A DNA stretch of 64,000 bases from Euwallacea fornicatus (lineage: Eukaryota; Arthropoda; Insecta; Coleoptera; Curculionidae), in the NCBI RefSeq assembly GCF_040115645.1, contig NC_089575.1, positions 1,984,001 to 2,048,000 on the forward strand, given 5' to 3'. The translations under genes were made by a program, and so were the position numbers. The notes beneath the pieces are model-generated. The model was not told the origin of the DNA and did no database searches. It saw only the letters and a list, made by a program, of their open reading frames with translations. Shown piece after piece: positions 21,394 through 34,300 of the stretch. Each line of letters starts with the position of its first letter. Position 1 is the stretch's first letter.

Positions 21394-24171
21394 ATGTCTC
21401 AGGATTTTAATAAAATATGTAGAACTTGCCTGTTAGAAACTACCGAGTCAAAACCCCTGTTTATCGCCCAATATATCAATGACGAACCTATAAAACTATC
21501 AGACATCCTCGCAGCTTGCGCATCTATCCAGGTAAGAAACTCAACTTTCTAGAGAAACTCCAGTAAACACATTATAACATAATTCTTGATAGGTATCACA
21601 AAGTGACCATCTTCCCAAACAAGTCTGTTTTGAATGTGAGCAAAGCATCCTCAACACGTTTACTTTTCAACAACAATGTCAGAAATCCGACTCTCTCTTA
21701 CGTGCTATCGAACTGCAAGCCTCTTCTGAAGAGCAGCTGACACTTGAAAATAACGTTACTGAGCCCTTTAACGAGGATATTTTAAATGTGCTTCATGACG
21801 ATAATAATAGCACTGTCAATTTTGAGCCACACAAAAGTGATTTGATTGGGGCTAATGATGGTCGTTTATGTGAGAATGAGGATAGAGAAAATATCGAAGA
21901 ATTAAGCGTGAATCAGGAGTTGAAACAAGGGAATATAGTAGATGAAACTTTGCAGCCTTTGTTTGCTTGCGAAATTAAGGAGTGTTTTGCTTGTTTCACT
22001 AGCTTAACTGACCTAAAAGTAAGCAATAGGACAAGTTAATGTGGGTCTCATTTTATTAATAATGTCTTTTGTAGTGCCACAAAAGAACTCATTTTACAAA
22101 ACCAAACTATTGCTACCTTTGTCATAAAACCTTCTCCAGTTCCAGCACCTTATCTAGACATAATGCTAGCAAGCACCAACCTTCCAAGAAAATCCGCACA
22201 TGCAATGAATGTGGGAAATCTTTTGCTAGGTCAGATGATTTGAAGAGACACATTCGAGTGCACACTGGGGAAAAACCATTCAGCTGCGAGAAATGTGGAA
22301 AAGCATTTGCACAATCATTCAGGTGCCTTTAACGGAATTTAATGTATAGTTTTTAAAAGTTTCTTGCAGGCTCTTGGAACACATGAGATCTCACTCAGAT
22401 GTTAAAAACTTCATTTGTGCTGTGTGTGGCAAAGGTTTTGCTCGATACACCAGTCTTCTTGCACATAATAAAACACACAACAGGCATAAGTCACATGAGT
22501 GCATCAAATGTGGAAAAATGTAATTATTTGTTGTACTGTTTTGGACTATATGGGAGAGATAAAATTTCAGGCTATGCGGGGCTGGTTCTCTAGCAATGCA
22601 TTTGAAAATTCACAGTGGGCAGAAAGATTATCAGTGTAATTTTTGTGATAAAACTTTTACCTCCTCAAGTAACTTAGTCGTCCATAAGAGGATCCATTCT
22701 GGTAGGTTATCATATTATTGAATGTGTTACCTGGTTGATTTTCATGCGTTCACAGGAGAGAAGCCCTACTCATGTCAAACATGTGGAAAGTCATTTCCTG
22801 ATAATTCCAGATTAAGCGTGCACACACGTATACATAGGTATAGTAATATAATTGCGTTAATGTGCAATAATGGCGAAATAATAATGAAATTTCCAGTGGT
22901 ATCAAACCATATATCTGTACTTACTGCTCAAGAGGCTGTGTAACTTCAACTCAATTAAAACGCCATATGCTCACACATACTGGCGACAAGCCCTATAATT
23001 GTGAGGTTTGTTCCAAGAGTTTTAAGAGGGGCGAGGAGTTAAAGAATCATATTAAAACTCATAATGGTAACTAAAGACTTTTTATACTAATTACTAACAG
23101 CGGCAAGGTACTTGATGTCACTAGTTCAACTCTGATTTAATATGCAACAAGATATGAATTGATATGTCTCATCTGAAAACTCACGTTTGAGCCGCCGCTA
23201 CGCTTAAGTCTGGTATTAATATTGGCGCTTGACCGGTACGGGAATAACACACTTAAAATGCTCAAACTGAATTAGAAACAGACGCTTCAGGAGCAATTCC
23301 AGAATGTTTACTGGCAACCAAAAATTGAATTGGTGGTTCACACAGAACTTTAAACAAAGAAACGCTACAGCTTTTTAATGATGATCATTTTGTGGGTAAT
23401 CTTTCTGACAACAGGGGAACCACAGGTTACACACCAGCATCATCTTCGGGGAGGCCCGTGTCGTTTGCGACGGAGCGTCAAATATCTATGTTACAACCTT
23501 GGATAAGAAGTCAAAATTGAATGCATATGCGGGGAAAAATTCTCAACGATACGCAGTCGTTTCTCTGACCATGCAATTAACGTGAACGGCAGAAATTGGG
23601 GTATCAAGCCCAAATTTCACGCACGTCTGCCGATCATCATAGTTGAAGCCATTGCACGATACTCGAAAGGCAAGCAGAGCACCGCATAAGAAGCGAGCGA
23701 AGCGACTTCCACAAAATCTCATTCAGCGGCATAATCGACTTGCTTAAGAAGTCGAATCTGTTAGGTTTTGTAATACCGCAGGGCTGCAATATGTATTGAG
23801 AGGCAGTAGATTTTCTATGTCGTGTCCAAGGGTCACGTGAGGCCCACTAGTACTAAATTTAGTTTAAAAAATATTTGTGTTCATTTCGTAACTAGTTTCA
23901 GTGCATTTTTCAGGAGAGAAAAGCCACGTTTGTCCGATTTGCGACAAGTCGTTCTACCAAAAAAGCAGCCTAAAAAACCACATTATGAGGATTCATACAG
24001 GTGCTGTGATAACAACTGGGTATTGGATTTTATAATTGATTTTTTGCAGTTGAAAAGCCTTATTCCTGCGATTGCTGCAACGAGTCATTCTCGGAGTCTA
24101 GTCAGTATTTAATGCACAAAAAAGCAAGCAATTGTCACTTGAGGGGGCAGTCCGAACCCGAAGTAAATTAG
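21394..24171 (+). CDS. ZAD zinc-finger protein with 12 C2H2 fingers
   Basis: Nine exons: 21394-21531, 21593-22018, 22075-22322, 22370-22519, 22571-22701, 22756-22837, 22897-23066, 23914-24000 and 24050-24171, all GT-AG and phase-consistent, total 517 residues. The N-terminus is a zinc-finger-associated domain (C9-x2-C12, C58-x2-C61), a dimerisation module typical of insect zinc-finger factors. An acidic linker follows. Then come twelve C2H2 fingers, the first degenerate in spacing (C-x4-C) and the last with a stretched histidine spacing. TGEKP-like linkers join several of them. The role is presumably a sequence-specific nuclear transcription factor; targets are unknown. Introns 1 to 6 and 8 are 47-61 bp; intron 7 is 847 bp and probably carries an insertion. 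The 3' end faces AGFG. Confidence 0.93.
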
Positions 24172-24278
24172 CAAATGATGTAACGTTTTACATGTATATT
24201 TTATATTAGTAAAATACCTACCTTAGTCATTGAATTATTCCTTATGATCTCTCCGTGCCAGGGCGAGCTTACTACCAA

Positions 24279-24284
24279 AATAAA
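24279..24284 (+). terminator. Poly(A) signal of the ZAD zinc-finger gene
   Basis: AATAAA, about 110 bp after the stop. It faces the probable AGFG poly(A) signal at 24310-24315 on the other strand. Confidence 0.6.
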
Positions 24285-24309
24285 TCAACGAAAGTGCGTA
24301 ATTAATTTG

Positions 24310-24315
24310 TTTATT
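24310..24315 (-). terminator. Probable poly(A) signal of AGFG
   Basis: TTTATT on the plus strand is AATAAA on the minus strand. It is the first I see below the AGFG stop at 25342, which would give a 3'UTR of about 1 kb. Confidence 0.45.
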
Positions 24316-24701
24316 AATGTTACATATTTAGTTCGTAACTATATACAAGCAATTCCACAGAACACATCCTCTACCGGATAGGACCAAAAGTGCAAATATA
24401 TTATGATGTTTCATTGCTACCCAGGACGGCATATTTCAATAGTTCTTGTTCTCAGAGTGTAAAATAGTAACAAGAATAATACGACTATATGCTCGTCATT
24501 TTATCACAGTACAAAGTTGAATACACAAGTGATTTTCTTGCGAATCGCGAAGGACGCTAAACTCCTTTTATCCTAAGCCATTGTTACCAGTATTAGTTTA
24601 TACGTTAAAAGGGTCCACTAGTTGGAAAGGCCACTTTTCTTAGAACATCGACGCGTATTAATAAATAAGTTTATAAGTTATAAGAATATGATAGTTAAAA
24701 T

Positions 24702-24890
24702 ATGGATACCTACACAAAATTTTCAACCCTCGTTTTGATCTTGGTTATCACTGTTTCGATACGTATGAGCTATGGCCAACATCACTCCTTAGACCAAGCG
24801 AAAATACACACAAAGATAAAACAAATTACCCGGCCATTAAAACCGCCAAGAGATTCCTTTACATACATAATACGACACTATCTACAGTAG
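24702..24890 (+). CDS. Possible 62-residue secreted peptide, antisense to the AGFG 3'UTR
   Basis: The ORF starts MDTYTKFST and has a hydrophobic core LVLILVITVSI, then a plausible signal-peptidase site after RMSYG. A basic 37-residue mature part rich in H, K, I and R would follow, without cysteines. AATAAA lies at 24914-24919, 24 bp after the stop. It lies in the interval that would be the AGFG 3'UTR on the other strand. I know no family for it. A short ORF of this size can arise by chance in AT-rich DNA; the signal-peptide shape and nearby poly(A) signal are the only support. Confidence 0.25.
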   Translation: MDTYTKFSTLVLILVITVSIRMSYGQHHSLDQAKIHTKIKQITRPLKPPRDSFTYIIRHYLQ

Positions 24891-25341
24891 TCATGAACTT
24901 AATGGTACAAGGAAATAAAATATACAACACACGGTATTATTAACTTAACTCGATAGCTTTGGTAATAGGGTGTGAATTAATCGGCCACCCTGTACGCCTT
25001 TAACTGCAGGCATTCAAAATATTGTCGCTCAGAGACTGGTGACTAAAAATATGAATAAACTAAGAAACATTTTCTAGTGCAAACTACAAGGATAATCGTG
25101 GAAAAATTCTGAGGTTCGTCACACCTCATTTATCGCGAGTAAACCAAGGCGGCCCCTAAAAGCGAAGGATTCTCAAAGTTAAAGCTTGAATAAGTATAGA
25201 GAGGCGAAAAGTTGCGACTTTTTTAGCGTGGACTACGCCACAGTTGTAACCATCGTGAAAGCGGTATTGAGTTAGCATTCTACACACGCCTTTGGAGAGG
25301 TTAACTAGGTTTTCTGTTCATTTGGTGAGTAAAGTTGCTCT

Positions 25342-28300
25342 TCATAAAAATGGATTGTTGGGATTCGTGGATGTCGTCACAGCGCCCATTTGCTGAAAGA
25401 AAGAGGAACAAAATAACATCTTTGCGATCATTAAGGATAATTAACTATGAAGGCGTGGTTAAAAGCTGCGTTTAGGTTTAAGCTTGAAGGTACGAGGAAC
25501 GGTTTCACTTCGCCTCGCATTGTGCTTTGCAACGGTTGAGAAGAAAACAGCTAATCGGAGAAATAATAAATGAGAGTAAAGAACCCATCATACACACCTC
25601 ATTAGAAGCGGCTAGACTTGTCTCGGAAGTATTCTGAATTTTGGTTTCGGAAAGATTCCTACTAACGAAGTACCTGCAGGGCGTTTCGTAATTTTCTTAC
25701 CTTAAAAGGATTTCCACCCCAAGTACTACCAGTCGTCAGCGTGTTGCTAGGAAACACAGGCTGGAACCCATTGAATAACCCGTTGCCCTTATTCAACTGC
25801 TCCCTGAAAGGATTCGCGTACCCCGTTTGGGAACCTCCACCGCTGGTTCCATTCATCCCATTTAAATTGTTATTAAACCCATTGGAGGCCCCAGAGAATC
25901 CGTTGGACGTAGTAAAGCCATTATTGGTCCATGACGACGCGGGGTTGCCATTGCCGAAGGGGTTCGGCACTTGCGAATCTTGAAGGTTTGAAAACGCAGT
26001 CATAAATTGGCCTAAAGAAACATCACTCTTCAACTTATATAATTTGGGAATTCCAATGATGGAATTTGCCCAGGCAAGAATTGATTGGAATTTTTAGCGG
26101 GATCGATACACGGCGATTCGAAGAAGTGCTGCGGCCCGACAAAGGTCAGGAGCCATTGAATCGCACATATAAGCACTAATAATAGCAGCGATTCCTCGAA
26201 AACCACATACAAACTAATTATTATAGTTTTAACGACTAAGGATGTAAATATGTTGCTTTTACCTTGACTAGGTGACCCGAAAATTGACCCTTGAGGAGAG
26301 GGGGATCCATATAACGACCCAGTATTGGGGGTAGATGAACTGTACAAAGACCCTGTTGATCCGGTGTTCGAAGTGGACCACATGTCCTTCAAAAAAATGC
26401 GTTATACTATTAGTGGGCATGAAGCTTATCTTAATCAGTAACTTAGCAAATAACGATTCACAGTCAGTGACTAATGGAGAAAAGGAAAGGAAACTCTACT
26501 GTGAACTCAAATTTATCTCGCTTTTTACATATTTATATACAGCGATATTTTTATACATAACACCTAATTTGACCTAGACGCAAGACAATTTGCCTGGTGA
26601 TATGCAAACAAAATAAATAGACTGCATCTATTACAGCTTAACAACAGCACAATGGCTAATTTGACACCGACTATGTGGGTTATCGCTAACGGGAATCAAC
26701 TGGATTTAATCTAAAACACGACGATCTGAATTTAACCAACCAAAAGTAGCGCTTGCTATGTACAACGAAGAAATGTTAGATATGGACCGGAACACGCCTT
26801 ACCTGATGCTGTTGTTGCTTCATTTCATTGTCTAGATCTTTAAGGGCTGCGTACTTGTCTTGAGCAGCAGGTGGAGTTGAGCTGGCCAAAGTAGCCCCTC
26901 CAGAGGTGCCATTTTGCACGTTGACCGGCGTTGGTTGAGTCGGCCAGGCGTTCAAGTTCGATTGAGGAGGCATGCCTGGAACGAAAATCGTCTTTACACG
27001 AAGAATTTAACTCGATAAACTCGAGGAAAGGTGTTTGTACAATGTTGAAATATTAGAAGATCGGGAACCAAAAATGGCCGACCTCACGTGTCATCGGCGT
27101 TTTCTTGTCAATTTCGCAATGTGTCAAACGGGGATTGGCAGCCGATGGCGGCCATTTTGAGTTCTCGACGTAAAAGAAATTGGGCTGCCAGAATAGGCAG
27201 CCAGTCAAACAGGGCTTTTGGAAAAAGGCACCCATGACAGATCCCTGAAGAGTGAACTGCCTAAAAATCAGGAGCGTGATTTGCTCGAAAAGGCGCTGAT
27301 TAATTTTTTAAACGTTATATAGCTTATATCGAGCAATAGTTTCGATGATCTTTTACCCCCTTACAACGGTCTATTTCGTGCCTTCCTGGCATGACAAAAT
27401 CCGTGCACCCCCCCTCCCCCCCCAAAAAAAAGCCCTCACAAATAATCTAGCTTCTAATCCCAGCCACGAGAGGTGGCTTTAGCTTTATTCAAATTGAGGC
27501 AGAGTGTTAATGTGCGGTTCTAAAAATATCGAAAAAATGATAACTCAGCAAGCGACTATCTACCGTGGCATCTAAATATAGGGCCGTTCATCAACGGAAC
27601 AAGGGAAAAAGCCGGTGAAACAAATAAATAAGTCAACAACAATATATAGGATTGCGTGTGGAGGCAGTAATGGCGGCAGCGAATTGGCTCAAAACTGCAA
27701 CTTACTCCATCGATTCGATGGGGTGCACTTGGGGAACAAGGGCACCTGGTTCAGGGTCGGACCGAGACTGGAAAAGTGCAGGTCGAATATGCTAAACTCC
27801 CCCTCCTTAGCTGGAAGAGGCGTATTAATATTACCTGACCTGGAACTATTTTTAAAATAATTGACTGAATGATTGATGCATTTTTCTTCCAATCATAATT
27901 AGGCAATGCTGGAAATAAACTGCATTTAAATCACTCAAATCTATTCATGTTTTGTCAGTTGCGCCAAGGCTAAGGTAATCCAAGGACATCGCTACAAAGG
28001 TAGTCAATAACGAGCCATTCAATCGCCGTTCAACCGCGTGTAATAATATCTAGGGCTGTGGCATCCTAGAGACATTTTTATTATCCTTCTTGATGTATTT
28101 TTTCGAGCAATTTGACCTCCAAATTGAACCGAACTGGACGCCTTGTATTTATGTTGTGTCTCATTGTTATCAACCAAATAATATGAATTATTGTTGCGCC
28201 AATGACGTACCAAATTATATGGAATATGAAACGCGCAATTAGCTCTTTAAGACTCACCATTATTTGTCGAACTACTGCTATTGGCGTTGTACACTTGGTT

Positions 28301-31300
28301 GTGTTCGAAATCCGCGAACCCGTTTTGGGACCCTGTGCTGGACGGGGAGGATGTATTACTACAAGAAAAACTCATGTTACACGGGCAGGAATCATTAATA
28401 AGACCTTCAAACTTACCTAAATATATCAGCGTTATCGAAATCTACAGCGAAACTATTCCCTAAATTATTGTTAAGGCCGTTTTGATGGTTAAGGTTCTTC
28501 ACTTCCGGCCGACTTCTCGTCATACCGTTGGTCATGCCGTTGGTGCCGATCGCGTTGGAGGGATTTTTGTTCAATCCATTCTTGGTACCATTAATTGGCA
28601 ATTTGCCGGTACCGTTCACAGAAGCCGTGGTCCAAGGCCTAGTATCTTGCACCTCGGGTTTTGTCATGGTTACTTCGATATAGTACCTGGAAAAATTGAA
28701 ATTGGTTGCGTTTTTTGGCGAATAATGACGGATTTGAGCCTCCAAAGGCGGGACAGCCTGCAAGTCAAAATGGTCGCCTATGTGCCTCGATTTTACACGG
28801 TTCATAATAGCATAATAAAACAAAAATTGCTAAAAAGCAAGTACCGTGTAGTCACGTATTTTTCCGGGGATTTGTATAAATTTTCTTGAATTATTTTATT
28901 AAAAAAATACGTGGTGACCAGGCCTATTGATCATGTCGTAAATCATGATATAATTTTGACCCTTATTTCATGTTTTTTTTCCACAATTTTTTTAATTTTT
29001 GCGGAATTGTTACGTGACTTATTAGTTCATTCAACATTCATTTACTCGCACGGAGGTAGCACTTTTCGATGATTAAATTAAATTCTAGGGGGTGTGCGTT
29101 TTCAAGATTTTATTTCTTTTTTTAATCAGTAAATTTAAAATACATGTTTACACACCTCCGCGTCGAACCGATACGACTTAATCACTTGTTTTAGGTGTAG
29201 CCGAAATAGCTCAGTTGGGAGAGCGTTAGACTGAAGATCTAAAGGTCCCTGGTTCAATCCCGGGTTTCGGCAGAGCTTTTTTTAATCTAATTTTTTGCGT
29301 TTTTTCGTTTCATTTATGTTTAATTGTAACTTTTCATTTTATATTATTTATGTATTTTAACGTTACGAATTTTTCAGATTTAAAAATACGGAGAAACGCC
29401 ACTTTTCAATCTATATACGTGCGATTGTACAGAAAAACATGTTTCACTTGTTCAAAACTGCACAAGAGCCCTGTATCGATATATTTTTCTTTGAGAATTT
29501 GCACGTTAACGAACAGTTTTGGCCACAAATACTTGACAACATTGCGTACTTTTTATGTTTGTAAATCATAACACAATCGTTGTGACTTTAATGCCACGTT
29601 TTTCTGCAATTGCCAAACATTTCATAAATTCCCTAGAATTCATATCAAATTTATTTTTCCACTCATTATCTATTCATGTAGTTACACAAATATAGCATTT
29701 TTCGACGTTGATTTTTCATAAATAAATCAGATACCCGGCACGAATATCATCAAGGTCTTGACTTTTACAAAATTAATCAATTTCAAATGTCACCGTACGG
29801 ACCATGTGATTAAATACGACTTAATCACTTATTTAGGTATGGCCGAAATAGCTCAGTTGGGAGAGCGTTAGACTGAAGATCTAAAGGTCCCTGGTTCAAT
29901 CCCGGGTTTCGGCAAGGTTTTTTTTTTCTATTTTCTTCTCTGTGCATTTACTATGTTGAGTAACTTACAACGGTTTTTTCGCAAAATTAAGTGTCCTAAT
30001 TTCACACAATGATTTCAGCACGAGTTAGTTTCTGTGTAACTCCGAATCTTTAGATCGCTGGTACATTACCGAATTTTGTAACGACGTTTTTAATTGCTTT
30101 TTTGCTTGATTTATCGACGTGACTTACAGGACCTTCACAAATAAAGGAAATTTTGTTTTTGGAAGATCCTTTTACAAAACCTTTTCCTTCGTTTTAGCAC
30201 AAGCTGGTGTTTGTCCGACCCTTGAGAAGTGTTAACACTGATTTGAGTGGCCTGAACTAGCCCAAACAACACACCTAATTGTCGTTCGTACACAAACACT
30301 AGTATTAGGGATACAAACTGTGGCGGTTCAACGACTGCCCTCCGCACGATTTTATGCTTTTATTTAACTCTTTTAATTTGTAATTCAATCAGCGGGATGT
30401 AACATTCGTTATTACACACGAACTGATTACGACGACGCCGTCTAAGCTGCACATTCCTCGTAAATGACACCGCTAATGTCAGCATCGCTTCGGAATGGGG
30501 GACCGAGGAAAAATGGCATAAATTACAGCGAATTTCATCCCATTGTGGCATTTCCAGCGAATTGACTTCTTCTGAATGATGTATTACGCTTGATGTGTAT
30601 TTTACGTTGGAAGTCAATTTCTGATAAGAATTCTGCGTTGGCGTATCACGTGCAGGGGATTCGATCTCGTTGATTTGCACGTAGTACCATCGCGACATCG
30701 AATCTTACAGTGATCGGAGGAAGTCGACCATTTTCAACCTCCAGCTGCCTCCGCTAAGGAGCCAGTTCGTTTCGTTGAGGTCTGGGGGCTCAAACAAATA
30801 TTTCTGGGTAGTACCTCTTCCTCTCGTATTTCTCCAACATGAAATCCCTAACTTGCTGCTCGTCCGAGAAGACTCGCGGAGTCCCCTCGTACAGGCCCAA
30901 CCACACGTTCCGGCAGTGGTCGTTTCCCTTGTTCCTAATGGTGTCTATTTCCTCTGGCGTGAACGTCGCCATGGATATGGATTTCACTCTGTGGGGAGGA
31001 GTGATGCCGCGTCTGAAAGGAGAAGTTCCACATAAGTTTGCATTTGGTGGTACGGTACTTATCGTTTGTTTACATTCTAATTACAAGACTCTTAAGAAAG
31101 GCAATTAAGGTTAAACGGAGACATTCCGAAAACAAACATTGCAACGATTTCTCGAGGATTTTGCCAAAATAAACAGCGCAAAATTGCGCTCTCGGATTGT
31201 CCTTCGCGACGATAATGCGCAGATTCGGGTTGACCTTTGCCGCAATCAAAGTTTAATCGATCCCGTGGATTTCACCGAGAAAATTCCAGTTATCTAATGA

Positions 31301-34300
31301 GACGAACCTACTGCATTCGTAATGAATTCATGGAACATCGATACAAGCGCAAACAAAAAAAGTAAATAAATAATAATAATAAAACATCCCATATGCGGCG
31401 ATCATTCGGCAAACGAATGATACTGACGGAACGAGGCTTCGACGACGATTGATTTAGGAGTATCAATTGCATTTGTGTTGAACGATAATGCATAATTACT
31501 CCGCACAGACGGCTCATTGATAAGTAGTAAATTTATGATATCGCATGAGTGGCATTGAGATGCACAAATTGCTATGAACTTTAAACGGCTCTCATAGCAC
31601 ACGTTTCATCTATTATTAGCGGAAATTCCAGCGGCGGTGGTAGCAACCCTGGCGCTCTAGCGGCGATGATAGCAACCCTGGCGCTCTCGCGGCGGTGGTA
31701 GCAACCCTGTCGCTCCAGTGTCGTGGAGTACGCGGAGGGGGAAGGACGTTCTGAATGATTTTAATTTGCAATTTCTGCGTGTAAAACGCGAATTCTCGAC
31801 AGCGATACATTATGCAAATCGCCCTTGAATTTGCCTCGATTTATTAGCGATTCAGGTGGTATATTCTCATCGAAACTGAACGTTGTGCATGTTATTTTAA
31901 TACGTCGCAAGATTCCTTCGTTCTTATGAAACACACAGTGATGTGTGTTGAAGGTCACCGCGGAATTTATTGTTCAAGACGCGAACACGCTTGGACGTAA
32001 TGAACGGCCCGATCTTGGATACGTATTATCTTCAGTGGTAGAAAAAACCACGTTCAAAGTCTATCGGTGCACACGGACGGTCCCGCGTTACCGGGAGGTA
32101 GTGCGATTCCATTTTACGGAAAAATTATGTGCGGCCACCGTATATGTGTTTCGAGATAAATGCCTTGGGGAAACGACCGTGGAGATGATACCAGGCCGAC
32201 GCTTCCCGGACCGTTCAAGGCCGTGCCAGCCTGCACCGACCCGGGTACCGCGGCGGTACCTAAATTCCTAGCGAGGAGGCGTCGTATCGATTCGAGAACG
32301 TCGATCGAATCGAAAACCTACGTCGGTCGCGACCTACGTAAAATCACGTTTAGGGACTGCGTCGGTCAGGTTTCGACGAGACCGCGGTGTTCCGCCCGAA
32401 CCGCAACGATGCATTATTTATGATCGACCTCAAAGCTCATCCTTAAGATAATTGCCCGTAATCCGGCTATACACCTAGTTAACTCGGTAAATGGAACTTT
32501 CTCTGAAGTGGCCGTAGGCAGGCCGAAAGCAACGAAACCGACATTTAGACCGCTACAGTGCTGCACCAACGACCATTAGGCTTAGGTATTTCAACTTTAA
32601 ACTTTCCGAGCGTTATCGAAACGGTCGGAAATGGGATCGTTTCCAACCGCAAAGGTCGGGCGGCCGTGTGGCTGGAACACGGGCGGTGTAAACCTACCCG
32701 GGGAAACGAGCCGACGGAAAAAATCAAAGGAAACGCGTGAAAAACATGTAGATCGCGTTGCCGCTGTCCACACTCACTGGCGTGACAAAGGTGGAGGAAA
32801 TAGCTCACTGCCCCGTCCCTCACATCTGCCACGCCGAGGAACGGCCGTCAGATCTCTGACAGTTCGCTTGCCTCGCGGCAACCGGAACTCGCTGCCGCGT
32901 GCAATATCGACATCCCCACGATCCATTATGGGCGATTATTGACTTTCAAGGTGGTACCTTTCTGAGACTGATCGTTCTCATTAGTGGCCAAGTGTGACAC
33001 TGACCGTGAAGAGTTATACCGCACCGCAATAGTCGGGCGAGTAACCCATTAAAATTTCGCTATTGCATAAACTCACGTTACGTCAGATGCCTACTACCAT
33101 ACTATGTGCGTGTGCAAAGCCGAAAAATTTCGGGAACGTAAAAAATGTCTAAACACGAAATCGGCTTGTTAATAAGGTAGCAGTTACATTGGTTGTTCTC
33201 TTGGCACGAGCCCGGTAATTACCACACATACTCGTATATAGTAGAAATAATTAATAACGAGTGGTGCTTTTTCTGCTCTTTATGACACTTGGCAGTGTAT
33301 AGATAGCGCCGAGGCATATGGTAGGCGTGGAGTATGGTTTTGGTTTTAGCATCAGGTGGTGACGGCCAATACTTCGGTTCATTTAAATGACGAAACACGT
33401 CACTTGCCGTGTTTTCAGGTTCTTTTAGGACGACCCGTACAAACACGTTCACAATGGAAGAAGGCCAGTATGCCAGTGAGGGTAGGACTTAACGCAACAC
33501 ACCGAATTATCGACGAACTACAAGCTATCAATTGATAATGCCGTGAGCGATGCAACTGGGGACAAAATGGCGAAGTGTGACTTTCAGCTTGGAGGAACGA
33601 GCAACTTCGGACAACCGAAACGACGGACGCACCGGACAGCTGCTTTCGAGCGTCGTTCAAGTGAAGCCCGAAAATTTCAATTTGCGGAAAATTCTCGGAG
33701 ATCGGAAAAAGAACGCTCGTCGCCACCTGCAACCTCTCACTGTCCCTTATAACTGAGGAAAAAATAGGAACTTGAAGAAACTGGAACTAGCGGGGTGCTC
33801 GGCTTGTACCGGAACGTTCTTGAAATAAGGCCGAAAAGCATCGATCATTGTAAATTTCCTGGAAACCGAGAAACAAATGCGACGTCCATTGTCGTTTAGG
33901 GCTGAAACCCTTGATCCGGCCGCAACTGGGGGAAAAACGCAACGGGGGAAATTGAAATCAGTGCCGCACTAGTTTCACTCCTAGGCGAAAATATTTCGAA
34001 TTTTGGAAGATCATTGCTGACAAATGCGAAAGGGACGCCCGTGGTTTTTTACGAGGGGAAGCCCGCAGGGGTCTGATCTAACTGAAAAAAATTAGTAACT
34101 TAATGTAGTTAAGGGAATACCGTGCATCGACTGAAATATCGTTCGACTGAAACGCAAAGCTTTTTAGAAAAGTTCGACATGCCAGAAGGAATTCCATGGC
34201 CTCCAAGAGGGTCCGGCCCCCGGGCGTTTCGATTAACTAAACCCAGTTGGCATGTTGGAAAAATGGGAGTCGAAGACGACCAGGACGTGTGAAAATTACT

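Noticed and set aside
26030..26262. Open continuation of AGFG exon 6 into its intron
   Set aside because: The frame does not match exon 7. The GTAAAA donor at 26262 with the TTTCTTTAG acceptor at 26012 gives a clean in-phase junction instead.
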